From NCBI GenBank assembly GCA_964614185.1, contig CAZTKJ010000096.1, positions 1 through 6,710 on the forward strand: 6,710 bases of DNA, written 5' to 3'. The position numbers were made by a program, and so were the translations under genes. Source of the DNA: Suilimivivens sp964614185. Lineage in GTDB: Bacteria; Bacillota; Clostridia; Lachnospirales; Lachnospiraceae. This document shows, one piece after another, positions 1-5,498 of the stretch. Below the pieces are notes generated by a model. The model ran no database searches and was not told where the DNA came from. It was given only the letters and a program-made list of their open reading frames with translations. Numbering within the stretch: position 1 is the first letter of the stretch; every line of letters begins with the position of its first letter.

Positions 1-202
1 TTGCAAGAAGAATGGAAAATCTGCCGCATCCCGCACCGCCGTCAAACACAGTTTTCACACCTTCCAAATGTGCGAGCAGTTCCTTTTCAATATGACTTTT
101 TTGGATAATGTCATCAATAAAGGTTTCTTCACGATGGCTTTCAAGCTCGCCTTTATCCGGCATATTCCATAAGCGTTCCGATATTTTTCTGCTATAGTCC
201 AT
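1..202 (-). CDS. Class I SAM-dependent methyltransferase, N-terminal part (runs off window)
   Basis: This gene encodes a class I (Rossmann-fold) S-adenosylmethionine-dependent methyltransferase; only the first 67 codons are in the window and the substrate cannot be told. It starts MDYSRKISERLWNMPDKGEL, and motif I, the SAM-binding glycine loop, is visible at about residues 53-66 as VFDGGAGCGRFSIL. The ATG at 202-200 has a GGAGG site at 214-210, seven bases upstream, which makes the start secure. The upstream methyltransferase remnant originally ended in the TGA at 208-206, so the ribosome binding site lies inside the old C-terminal codons of that gene and the two were probably translationally coupled. 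I recognise the N-terminus as a common clostridial family of small-molecule methyltransferases. The frame is intact as far as it can be seen. Family assignment is firm; function is not. Confidence 0.85.
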   Translation of the reverse strand, partial: MDYSRKISERLWNMPDKGELESHREETFIDDIIQKSHIEKELLAHLEGVKTVFDGGAGCGRFSILLA

Positions 203-205
203 AAA

Positions 206-483
206 TCAACCTCCTTTACCGGCTATCAAAATCGTTGCTCCGTCAGGATTGTCCAAGACTTTTTCAATTCCAAACCGGTCCCACACCCTAAGTCCAAAAT
301 TTTTTGACATTTGGAAGGTAAAACTTCAGCAAATATCTGATAGGATTGTTCCCAAATCGACATATGTTCCTCATAATCATCCAAACGCTTTGTGAAAAAG
401 TCAGACATTTCCTCCAATGGAGAATTCGATGTGTCCCGAAGCCACTTTTTTAAATCCTGTAAATATTTTTCCGTTGTTTCCAT
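206..483 (-). pseudogene. SAM methyltransferase with internal deletion and frameshift
   Basis: The ATG at 483-481 follows AGGGG (495-491) and opens a frame that reads as a normal class I methyltransferase N-terminus. Motif I, KILDLGCGTGLEL, is at about residues 61-73. The frame then runs into unrelated residues (KKSWTILTEQRF) and stops at 226. The next frame over, from about 274 to the TGA at 208-206, reads FGIEKVLDNPDGATILIAGK, which resembles the terminal strand of such enzymes (family pattern '..ATFIVAKK'). I infer that the roughly 150 residues between motif I and the C-terminus were deleted, joining the two ends out of frame. The joint lies in GGTTTGGAATTG (276-265), a string that can encode both the end of motif I (GLEL) and a C-terminal GFGIE. 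The product would be non-functional. A very short genuine protein is an unlikely alternative. Confidence 0.75.
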
Positions 484-532
484 ACTGTTTCCCCTATATT
501 TTTTGTTTTATACAGCTGCTATTTTCTTTGTA

Positions 533-578
533 GTTAAGATATAGTAAACAAAATTTCTAATGTTATTTACTATAACAT
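533..578. repeat. Nested inverted repeats upstream of the methyltransferase remnant (operator-like)
   Basis: Two overlapping dyads lie 50-95 bases upstream of the minus-strand ATG at 483. TATAGTAAA (540-548) and TTTACTATA (566-574) are perfect 9-base arms 17 bases apart. ATGTTAT (560-566) and ATAACAT (572-578) are perfect 7-base arms around 5 bases. Read as two sites they are GTTAAGATATAGTAAAC (533-549) and GTTATTTACTATAAC (562-576), each with GTT...AAC ends, the kind of spacing a dimeric repressor uses. TATAGT (574-569, minus) inside the second dyad could be a -10 box, but its -35 (TTTAAT, about 17 bases upstream) is poor. The region is very A/T-rich, so some symmetry may be chance. Confidence 0.4.
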
Positions 579-613
579 ATTTTAATACTGCATTAAACCT
601 CACACATTTTTAT

Positions 614-651
614 AAAAAAATATAAGCCGACACTCAGTATCAGCTCATATT
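614..651 (-). terminator. Rho-independent terminator of the CD3324-family gene
   Basis: On the minus strand a 12-base-pair stem forms between 651-640 (AATATGAGCTGA) and 630-619 (TCGGCTTATATT), with two G-U wobbles and a 9-base loop, followed by a T run (620-614). It begins a few bases after the TGA stop of the 657-938 gene, as expected for an intrinsic terminator of that transcript. It separates this unit from the methyltransferase pair to the left. Confidence 0.8.
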
Positions 652-656
652 TTTAC

Positions 657-938
657 TCATTCATTTTTAGAATACATTTGTATTCTTAGGATACGCTGTA
701 TGCTCTTCTCCGACAGATAATATTTACAGGCCAATTCTGAAACCTTGCTCCCAGCAAGATAGTCTTTGTAAATTTGCCGGTTACGCACCGAAAGTTCCTG
801 CTTAATTTGTGTGCCTGCTCCCCATGCCTGTCTATGTGACACTTTCCGCGGGATATAAATATTTTCTCCGTCAACATACTGCTGTATCAACTCTATTACC
901 TCAATGGGCAGAATTTCTTCTGCTCTTATATAGCCCAT
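657..938 (-). CDS. CD3324-family small helix-turn-helix protein
   Basis: A 93-residue soluble protein starting MGYIRAEEILPIEVIELIQQ. The N-terminal third matches the conserved opening of the clostridial CD3324 family, which is related to the Mor-type activator fold: MGYIRAE..LP.EVIELIQQYVDGE.IYIPRK. The C-terminal part, about residues 58-88, reads as a helix-turn-helix (YLAGSKVSELACKYYLSEKS, then IQRIL). It is probably a DNA-binding regulator, but no target is known to me. The ATG at 938-936 has AGGAGG at 949-944, five bases upstream. The gene has its own candidate promoter (1016-988) and ends in a strong terminator, so it can be a single-gene unit, although it could also be read through from folA. 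The two palindromes flanking its promoter would suit autoregulation. Length is typical for the family and the frame is intact. Confidence 0.85.
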   Translation of the reverse strand: MGYIRAEEILPIEVIELIQQYVDGENIYIPRKVSHRQAWGAGTQIKQELSVRNRQIYKDYLAGSKVSELACKYYLSEKSIQRILRIQMYSKNE

Positions 939-969
939 ATTTGCCTCCTAAAATTAATATTTTTCAGGA

Positions 970-1056
970 ATAGCATTGGCTATAACAATTTAATGAACAT
1001 AAAGATGATCTGTCAAACACATCATCCGTTGTTTTTATTGCAATAGCCAGTGCTAT
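970..1056. repeat. Two near-identical 14-bp palindromes flanking the CD3324 promoter
   Basis: ATAGCATTGGCTAT (970-983) and ATAGCCAGTGCTAT (1043-1056) are each ATAGC-N4-GCTAT palindromes. In inverted orientation they match at 13 of 14 positions. The start-to-start distance is 73 bases, close to seven helical turns. One copy sits at the predicted transcription start of the 657-938 gene and the other upstream of its -35 box, a layout that suits a repressor binding both and looping the DNA. A second stem, GATGAT (1004-1009) with ATCATC (1021-1026), lies between them. As an RNA the whole block could also fold into one long hairpin. Confidence 0.55.
988..1016 (-). promoter_or_regulatory. Sigma-A type promoter of the CD3324-family gene
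   Basis: On the minus strand a perfect TTGACA (1016-1011) is followed after 17 bases by TTAAAT (993-988), which matches the -10 consensus at four of six positions. Transcription would start near 981, about 43 bases before the ATG of the 657-938 gene. Confidence 0.5.
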
Positions 1057-1114
1057 GCAAACATAACATATCTTCTCATATGCAAATCTCCTTTCTGGAA
1101 AAATTATATCTTAG

Positions 1115-1609
1115 TTATTTATTCTTTCTTTCATATTTTAGAAAATGATACGTTGTATCAAAATATACCTGCTCATCACTGTCAGCAGTAATCTCCCATT
1201 CCGGCATTTCATCCAAATTCGGGAAATATGCATCTGCTTCATAGGCACGGTCTATTTTAGTTATATGAGCAACATTGCAATAAGGAAGCATCTGTCTGTA
1301 AACACTCTCTCCCCCGATAATATACACATGTTCATCAGGATATCTTTTCAGTTCTTCCATCAGTTCATCTACATTATGGACTACAATTGCGTCTTTCACT
1401 TGATAGTTTTGATTCGATGACAGGATAATATTGGTCCTGTCCTTAAGAGGCAGTCCCTGAGGAAATGTTTCCAAAGTTTTTCTTCCAAGAACCACTACCT
1501 TGCCTATGGTTTCCTGTCTAAAAGCTTTCTGATCTGCAGGAATTCTGATAAGAAGACTGTTCTTATTCCCAATGGCCCAGTTTTCATCTACTGCTGCAAT
1601 CAAATTCAT
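1115..1609 (-). CDS. folA: Dihydrofolate reductase
   Basis: Dihydrofolate reductase reduces dihydrofolate to tetrahydrofolate with NADPH in the cytoplasm, feeding one-carbon metabolism and thymidylate synthesis; it is the trimethoprim target. The 164-residue product has the family's length and landmarks: the substrate/M20-type loop AVDENWAIGNKNSLL near the N-terminus, the acidic active-site residue in IPADQKAF (about Asp28), the NADPH-binding GKVVVLGRKT, and IIGGESVYRQML. The open frame extends 67 codons further upstream to a TTG. The ATG at 1609-1607 is the real start, because homology begins there (MNLIAAVDENWAIG) and AAAGGGG lies nine bases upstream. It resembles housekeeping clostridial FolA rather than acquired trimethoprim-resistance enzymes such as DfrF. 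No thymidylate synthase gene is adjacent. It is divergent from the AraC-GGDEF gene. Confidence 0.92.
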   Translation of the reverse strand: MNLIAAVDENWAIGNKNSLLIRIPADQKAFRQETIGKVVVLGRKTLETFPQGLPLKDRTNIILSSNQNYQVKDAIVVHNVDELMEELKRYPDEHVYIIGGESVYRQMLPYCNVAHITKIDRAYEADAYFPNLDEMPEWEITADSDEQVYFDTTYHFLKYERKNK

Positions 1610-1618
1610 ATGTCTATA

Positions 1619-1625
1619 CCCCTTT
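1619..1625 (-). promoter_or_regulatory. Ribosome binding site that fixes the folA start
   Basis: AAAGGGG on the minus strand lies nine bases before the ATG at 1609-1607. It supports the short, family-length start over the 67-codon upstream extension, whose TTG at 1810-1808 has no convincing site. Confidence 0.7.
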
Positions 1626-1710
1626 CTCTCTTGTCTGTTTTTTATTTTGCAAAAAAGTATCATATAGCTGTGATATCTCATCAGCTTGATCTCATTTTCA
1701 TATAATGATT

Positions 1711-1758
1711 CTATTTTATCATCGTAACAGATCTCTGAAAAGTCCCCTGTTTGTTCAT
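1711..1758 (-). other. 15-codon ORF with a good ribosome binding site in the folA leader
   Basis: Within the roughly 260-base stretch between the AraC-GGDEF start and folA, an ATG at 1758-1756 follows AGAAGGAG by about five bases and encodes MNKQGTFQRSVTMIK before a TAG at 1713-1711. A one-base insertion near the stop would let it continue in the frame that stays open to folA (IESLYENEIKLMRYH and onward). It could be a leader peptide, a decayed small gene, or chance; I do not recognise it. No convincing folA promoter hexamers were found in this stretch. Confidence 0.3.
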
Positions 1759-1836
1759 AATCACTCCTTCTGACATTCCTGTAAGCAACCCAAATATTAA
1801 ATTTACTCAAAACATCAAACTTTCTGTCCTGATCCC

Positions 1837-1864
1837 TGATATAATAATTTTACGATATCGGAGG
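1837..1864 (+). promoter_or_regulatory. Extended -10 promoter and ribosome binding site of the AraC-GGDEF gene
   Basis: TGATATAAT (1837-1845) is a perfect extended -10 element (TGN-TATAAT). The -35 region about 17 bases upstream (AAACTT) is weak, as is common for extended -10 or activator-dependent promoters. GGAGG at 1860-1864 lies seven bases before the ATG at 1872. The predicted start, near 1852, leaves a very short leader. Confidence 0.55.
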
Positions 1865-1871
1865 GTGAAGG

Positions 1872-2672
1872 ATGCAGAATATAGAACTTTTAATGCTAGC
1901 GCTTGAATATATTGAAGTTCATTTAAGTGATGATCTCAAAACAGAGGATATTGCCTCTGCCTGTTTCTGCTCAAAATCCACCCTTGAAAAGTTGTTTCGT
2001 AATGTGCATAACATTTCCGTACATGAATACATTATCCGCCGGAGGATGATGTTAGCCGCCAAGAAGCTGTCAACGCAGCCTAAACTTTCAATTCTGGATG
2101 TTGCTCTTGAATACGGATATAGCACTCACGAATCCTTTGCACGTGCATTTGAACAAATATGGAACTGTAAACCTTCTGAATTTCGTACTACGAAATATAC
2201 AGAATTATTCCCGAGGTTAAGTGTACCTCCCAAGAAAGGAGACAGCTATATGATGCAGCTAAAGCATGTAGATATCAGTGAGTTATATGATCTATTTCAG
2301 GAAAGGAAAGACTGCTTTTTTGTCCTTTCTGATATTAAACATTTGGTGCCAATCAATGAAATCTCCCTGAAAGCAGGGGATCTGGCAATTCTGGAGCAGA
2401 TGCGCCGCATGACATCAGCAGCTGGTCAGGAAGATATCGTATTCCGTATTGGCGGTGACGAATTCTGCATACTAACTTCCAGCAATGAAGCCGAATATGC
2501 GGAACAAATCGCAAATAAAATCCGTAATATGAATGACCGGACTTTTTCTTATGAAGACCAAGAAATACCTCTTGCACTCCATACATCTACCGTAAGCCTG
2601 AAAGAGTGTTCCCGCTGCGAAGATCTCTTTGCCGGATTGCATAACGCAATTAGGAAAATTAAAGAATCATAA
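1872..2672 (+). CDS. AraC-type transcription regulator fused to a shortened GGDEF domain
   Basis: A 266-residue cytoplasmic protein. Residues about 8-107 are an AraC/XylS DNA-binding domain with two helix-turn-helices: LKTEDIASACFCSKSTLEKL near 22-41, and SILDVALEYGYSTHESFARA near 73-92 followed by F and PSEFR. After a linker (about 108-135), residues about 136-266 resemble a GGDEF domain: SDIKHLVPINE near 153-163, with Asp154 and Asn162 where metal and guanine contacts fall in active cyclases, then GGDEF itself at 194-198. The usual D.LTGL.NR opening is absent, the inhibitory-site Arg (RxxD) is replaced (G..D, Asp188), and the C-terminal helix motif is degenerate. I infer a sensory or vestigial role (GTP or cyclic-di-GMP binding) rather than clear cyclase activity. 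It is the only plus-strand gene here, divergent from folA. Targets are unknown. Confidence 0.85.
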   Translation: MQNIELLMLALEYIEVHLSDDLKTEDIASACFCSKSTLEKLFRNVHNISVHEYIIRRRMMLAAKKLSTQPKLSILDVALEYGYSTHESFARAFEQIWNCKPSEFRTTKYTELFPRLSVPPKKGDSYMMQLKHVDISELYDLFQERKDCFFVLSDIKHLVPINEISLKAGDLAILEQMRRMTSAAGQEDIVFRIGGDEFCILTSSNEAEYAEQIANKIRNMNDRTFSYEDQEIPLALHTSTVSLKECSRCEDLFAGLHNAIRKIKES

Positions 2673-2766
2673 TCTAACAGGACAGTCCTCTGCGTACTAA
2701 GCCGATTCAGTTTGTAATCTGTGCTGTTTCTGGGACTGCATCCGCTCTTTTAGGCATGTGTTTTGA

Positions 2767-2817
2767 CTTATCCATGGAGCCTTTGTAAACCTGATGGTGG
2801 ATGGCTCCAAGGATAAG
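2767..2817. repeat. Long hairpin in the region between the AraC-GGDEF gene and the Nudix stub
   Basis: CTTATCCATGGAGCC (2767-2781) and GGCTCCAAGGATAAG (2803-2817) are 15-base inverted arms with one central mismatch and a 21-base loop. On the plus strand it is followed by a T-rich but interrupted stretch (TTTGTCCGTTTATTT), so it might weakly terminate the AraC-GGDEF transcript about 95 bases after its stop. It could also be an end of a lost mobile element. Otherwise 2673-2835 holds only a short AGGAC-A-GTCCT palindrome (2679-2689) and open frames with no recognisable protein. Confidence 0.5.
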
Positions 2818-2835
2818 TTTGTCCGTTTATTTCTT

Positions 2836-2928
2836 CTATCCATCAAATGTCTCCCAATCACTTCTCCATTTATGCCAACCCAGGAAATAATCATCTTCTG
2901 TTTTCACAACAACTACGACATGATCTTC
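2836..2928 (-). pseudogene. Nudix hydrolase N-terminal stub
   Basis: Immediately after the TAA of the GNAT remnant, and in the same frame, the minus strand reads EDHVVVVVKTEDDYFLGW, then HKWRSDWETFDG, and stops at TAG 2838-2836. This is the typical first strand and turn of a Nudix fold protein ('..W.FPGG..E.GE'), cut off exactly where the catalytic Nudix box should begin. Nothing like the Nudix box (GX5EX7REUXEEXGU) follows in any frame. There is no ATG start in frame. It is therefore a fragment without the catalytic residues. The Nudix assignment rests on about 30 residues and is an inference from family memory. Confidence 0.45.
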
Positions 2929-3301
2929 TTACAACTCTATACGATAGCATACGTACTTGCTGACACAATGAAATCCAAGTTCCAATGTATCTGCCTGCTC
3001 CTCATCTTCGTTAAAGAAAACCATATATCTGACGTTATTGCGCTTTGCCTCATTCAGGGCTTTCGTCACCAACAACCTATACACCTTGGCGTCATAGTCG
3101 CCGGGGAAATCAATGTCAAATATCTCGGAGAGGATGGAATCACCTGTAAAATAGACTGCTCCCGCAGCAACTCCATCCCGCCAGTACAAATAGATTGTCC
3201 AGTTATCAATATCTTCCAGCAGCCGCTCCGAAGTCCAGCGCGAGTGAGCATGCAAATTCTACATATTTTTCAAAATTAGATTCCTTTAGCCTCGTCAACA
3301 T
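2929..3301 (-). pseudogene. Two-domain GNAT acetyltransferase with internal deletion and frameshift
   Basis: The ATG at 3301-3299, six bases after GGAGG (3312-3308), opens MLTRLKESNFEKYVEFACSL and ALD, the N-terminus of a clostridial two-domain GNAT (acetyl-CoA-dependent N-acetyltransferase) family. This frame runs on only to TGA 3208-3206. From about 3243 another frame carries the C-terminal half: RWTSERLLEDIDNWTIYLYW, a GAVYFTGD strand, and GFHCVSKYVCYRIEL before TAA 2931-2929. About 100 residues of this second domain survive. The missing part is the middle of the gene, including the first acetyl-CoA-binding domain, which I estimate at roughly 150-200 residues. The joint lies in GCGCTGGACTT (3241-3231), which fits both the N-terminal ALD and the C-terminal RWTS codons. 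The TTG at 3255 that would start the C-terminal frame has no ribosome binding site. Confidence 0.75.
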
Positions 3302-3344
3302 GACTTGCCTCCATATTCCGATTATAAGTTGATGTTTTTTAATA

Positions 3345-4277
3345 TTACCTATTGAACCCTTTCCTTAAAAATAAAACGCGTTTTTTAATATTACTAATTG
3401 CTATTTGGGTATTTAAAGCAACGTCATATCCATGAATGGTTCCTATAGTTTCATTTATTTCAACCTTCGCCCCTGCTTCTTGCAATTTCTTTCCATATAG
3501 AATGCCTTCATCATGCAAACAATCATATTCTGCAGTTTCAATATAGGTATCTGGAATTATTTGAGGCAAACTGCTGTGCATTGGAGAAGCACCATAGATA
3601 TCTTCAGCTTTCGAATTCATGCAATAATATAACCACATTCGCTTGTTGTTTTTTGAGTTCCATAGCGGAGTGTCTGAAAACTTTTTCATTGAATCTGTCT
3701 GCATATTGATATCGGTTAAAGGATATACAAGCATTTGAATGCATGGCTGTTTCAAATATTCACGTTCATAATTATTACAAATAAGTGCAGCAATTGAAGC
3801 ACCTGCGCTATCTCCAGCCACTCCAATCTTTTCATGATCAATTCTAAGTTCTTCTGAATTTTCCATAATATATTTATATAACGCTAAAACATCGTCATAC
3901 GCAGCCGGATATGGATACTCAGGTGTCAAATGATAATCTGGAAAATAAACCCTGCATTTTACTTTCATTGCATATATACATGCAAGTTTCTTATGATAGG
4001 CAGAAGCCTTATAGCTAAATGCTCCTCCATGCACATAGATCAAACAGGGCAGTTTTTCCTTAGCATTTGAAGGCTCAAATATTTCTACTTTAAACTTTAA
4101 CTCCTTATATCCCTTAATCGTAATATTTTTATTTATAATTTCTTTGGGAACCTTTGTTAAATAAAAGGATATAACTTGAAAAATATTGGCACACTTTATA
4201 ACCGCCTTATTATATGGCACATTTCTTGCTATTTGCTTTAACTCAGGATTAATCTGTTTTTTGTATTTCATTGACAC
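3345..4277 (-). CDS. Alpha/beta hydrolase, HSL-type esterase/acetylesterase
   Basis: A 310-residue cytoplasmic carboxylester hydrolase of the hormone-sensitive-lipase (esterase family IV) type. Visible motifs are the oxyanion-hole YVHGGAF (residues 81-87; the family has HGGG, here HGGA), the nucleophile elbow GDSAG with Ser157, the acid Asp252 in EYDCLHDEG, and His282 in IHGYD. All three catalytic residues are present, so it should be active; the natural substrate is unknown. Length fits the family. The frame opens at GTG 4277-4275, about five bases after AGAAGGG. An ATG two codons later (4271-4269) is the other possible start, with wider spacing, about 11 bases. It lies 61 bases after the membrane-protein gene and 43 bases before the GNAT remnant, without a terminator, so all three look co-transcribed. 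Base composition is visibly more A/T-rich than the AraC and GNAT region to the left. Confidence 0.9.
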   Translation of the reverse strand: MSMKYKKQINPELKQIARNVPYNKAVIKCANIFQVISFYLTKVPKEIINKNITIKGYKELKFKVEIFEPSNAKEKLPCLIYVHGGAFSYKASAYHKKLACIYAMKVKCRVYFPDYHLTPEYPYPAAYDDVLALYKYIMENSEELRIDHEKIGVAGDSAGASIAALICNNYEREYLKQPCIQMLVYPLTDINMQTDSMKKFSDTPLWNSKNNKRMWLYYCMNSKAEDIYGASPMHSSLPQIIPDTYIETAEYDCLHDEGILYGKKLQEAGAKVEINETIGTIHGYDVALNTQIAISNIKKRVLFLRKGFNR

Positions 4278-4338
4278 ACATACCCTTCTTTATTTGCCCA
4301 AATTATTCTTGTTCATTTTTTCCCTTCATATTCATATA

Positions 4339-4676
4339 CTATTTTTTATGATTAAGAAGTCTGTTTCCAAGATTTAACGGCCATGGCGAAGGTTTTATCT
4401 TGGTGGCATTTGCAATGTGATATTTCACGTCTGACTTTTTTAATGTTACACATTCAACCAACAAGCAGACCGCAATCAGAAAATCATCAATCATAAAAAT
4501 AAGAATAAGCAATATAAATATTCTCAGTGCCATCAATTTTGCAGATGTGTCTGCATCACCGAAAAAAGTCATTATAAGAAATACACATAAATCTACAGAT
4601 AGTGCCAGTAACAAAACTTTTAAAAAGTTTTTAAGTGCAGACTGCCGTATTCTTTTTAATATGATTTCTTTTTTTT
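4339..4676 (-). CDS. Small membrane protein of unknown function, 5' end lost in the gap
   Basis: The C-terminal 112 or so residues of a protein whose start lies in the assembly gap. A basic segment (KKEIILKRIRQSALKNF) leads into a hydrophobic helix (LKVLLLALSVDLCVFLIM), a short polar loop (GDADTSAKL), and a second long hydrophobic stretch (about 30 residues, ALRIFILLILIFMIDDFLIA onward, enough for one long or two short helices). A polar tail ends NLGNRLLNHKK. The lysine-rich segment next to the gap could be close to the true N-terminus, but no start codon is visible. I do not recognise a family. It ends 61 bases before the hydrolase start on the same strand. The contig edge is an eight-T run, so the last codons should be treated with caution. 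Confidence 0.6.
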
Positions 4677-4776
4677 NNNNNNNNNNNNNNNNNNNNNNNN
4701 NNNNNNNNNNNNNNNNNNNNNNNNNNNNNNNNNNNNNNNNNNNNNNNNNNNNNNNNNNNNNNNNNNNNNNNNNNNN
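4677..4776. other. Assembly gap of exactly 100 Ns
   Basis: A run of 100 N characters is the usual placeholder for a scaffold gap of unknown length. Open frames crossing it are artefacts. Whether the left and right sides are truly adjacent is unproven. Confidence 0.98.
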
Positions 4777-4780
4777 CATA

Positions 4781-5434
4781 CTATCTCAATGCACTTCTTG
4801 CTTGAAACTCATTATCTAGGTGCTCTATAAATCGTTCATACTGCCTTCTTGCAAAATCATCATCACTTAACGCCATAAAAGTAAAATTCGTCATTTCGAA
4901 ATGATGAAATTCTAAAAGACTTGGATAACAGTCTCTCCCATATATGAATTTTTTTGTAAGTTCATCCAGTTTATCCATTTTATCCGAAAAAGCTTGCCAG
5001 TCAATTATTTCCGAATAGAATTTTGCATTTGTTTCTGCATCCTTTATTAATTGTCTAATAGGATAATAATCATAAGGGAATCCATTCAATGTACCCAAGG
5101 TTATTTTATTGTTATAAACAAGTCCATATGTCCCGTTGTGTAAGATACCATATACCCCCGAACCTTTAGAATGATAAATCATTCTTTTTTCACAGTATTC
5201 ATCTGCTACAGTTTTTATTTGTGATAGTTTTTCCTTATCTTCACATTCATCTATCGTTGCCTTTATTACATAAACAGGATAATCTTCACCTATGATATGC
5301 CCTACGAAATATAATTTTCTGTCTCTATCCATAAACAAAGTGCATTTTACATTTGACCAATCTTGCTCGGTGATAGGGTGTATATAGTATATCTTTTGGG
5401 TTACGGTTTTCATTTCAATTGTCAAATCTTCCAT
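4781..5434 (-). CDS. Unrecognised soluble protein, 217 residues
   Basis: I do not recognise this protein. It starts MEDLTIEMKTVTQKIYYIHP and ends NEFQARSALR, has no signal peptide or membrane segment, and is rich in aromatic and acidic residues (for example YGLVYNNKITLGTLNGFPYD and SLLEFHHFEMTNFTFMALSD). The N-terminal half reads as beta-rich (KLYFVGHIIGEDYPVYVIKA); the C-terminal half looks helical. The open frame extends 40 codons upstream, but those codons belong to the decayed methyltransferase in another frame. The ATG at 5434-5432 is chosen because AGGAAGGA precedes it at five bases. It lies downstream of the CatA-like gene and the methyltransferase remnant on the same strand, and its stop is four bases from the assembly gap. 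Function unknown. Confidence 0.75.
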   Translation of the reverse strand: MEDLTIEMKTVTQKIYYIHPITEQDWSNVKCTLFMDRDRKLYFVGHIIGEDYPVYVIKATIDECEDKEKLSQIKTVADEYCEKRMIYHSKGSGVYGILHNGTYGLVYNNKITLGTLNGFPYDYYPIRQLIKDAETNAKFYSEIIDWQAFSDKMDKLDELTKKFIYGRDCYPSLLEFHHFEMTNFTFMALSDDDFARRQYERFIEHLDNEFQARSALR

Positions 5435-5498
5435 AATTATCCTTCCTACAATACAAATTATACCTTTATTACCTACGTTCCATTCACATCTTGTTCCA

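Larger units (their letters stand above)
964..1079 (-). pseudogene. Possible short Cys-rich peptide gene, broken by a 1-base frameshift
   Basis: An ATG at 1079-1077 sits eight bases after AAAGGAG (1094-1088), a good ribosome binding site. Its own frame gives only MRRYVMFA before a TAG at 1055-1053. The neighbouring frame continues without a stop from there to a TGA at 966-964 and reads IALAIAIKTTDDVF, then DRSSLCSLNCYSQCYS: a hydrophobic stretch, a polar middle and three cysteines at the end. A single missing base near 1057 would join them into a peptide of about 38 residues. The ORF sits between folA and the CD3324 gene. I do not recognise the peptide. The alternative is that this is only the control region of the CD3324 gene, because its promoter and two palindromes overlap the frame. 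Both could be partly true. Confidence 0.3.

Noticed and set aside
1610..1810. Extended folA reading frame starting at TTG 1810 (231 residues)
   Set aside because: DHFR homology begins at the ATG 1609, which has its own ribosome binding site. The extra 67 residues match nothing I know and the TTG lacks a site.
2697..2894. 65-residue minus-strand frame over the hairpin
   Set aside because: It is out of frame with the Nudix-like reading and has no family resemblance.
2794..3279. 161-residue plus-strand open frame
   Set aside because: It is antisense to the GNAT and Nudix remnants, which give recognisable family sequence on the minus strand; no ribosome binding site.
4339..4779. Open frame running through the Ns from 4779
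   Set aside because: The frame crosses an assembly gap of unknown length; only the part left of 4677 is real sequence.
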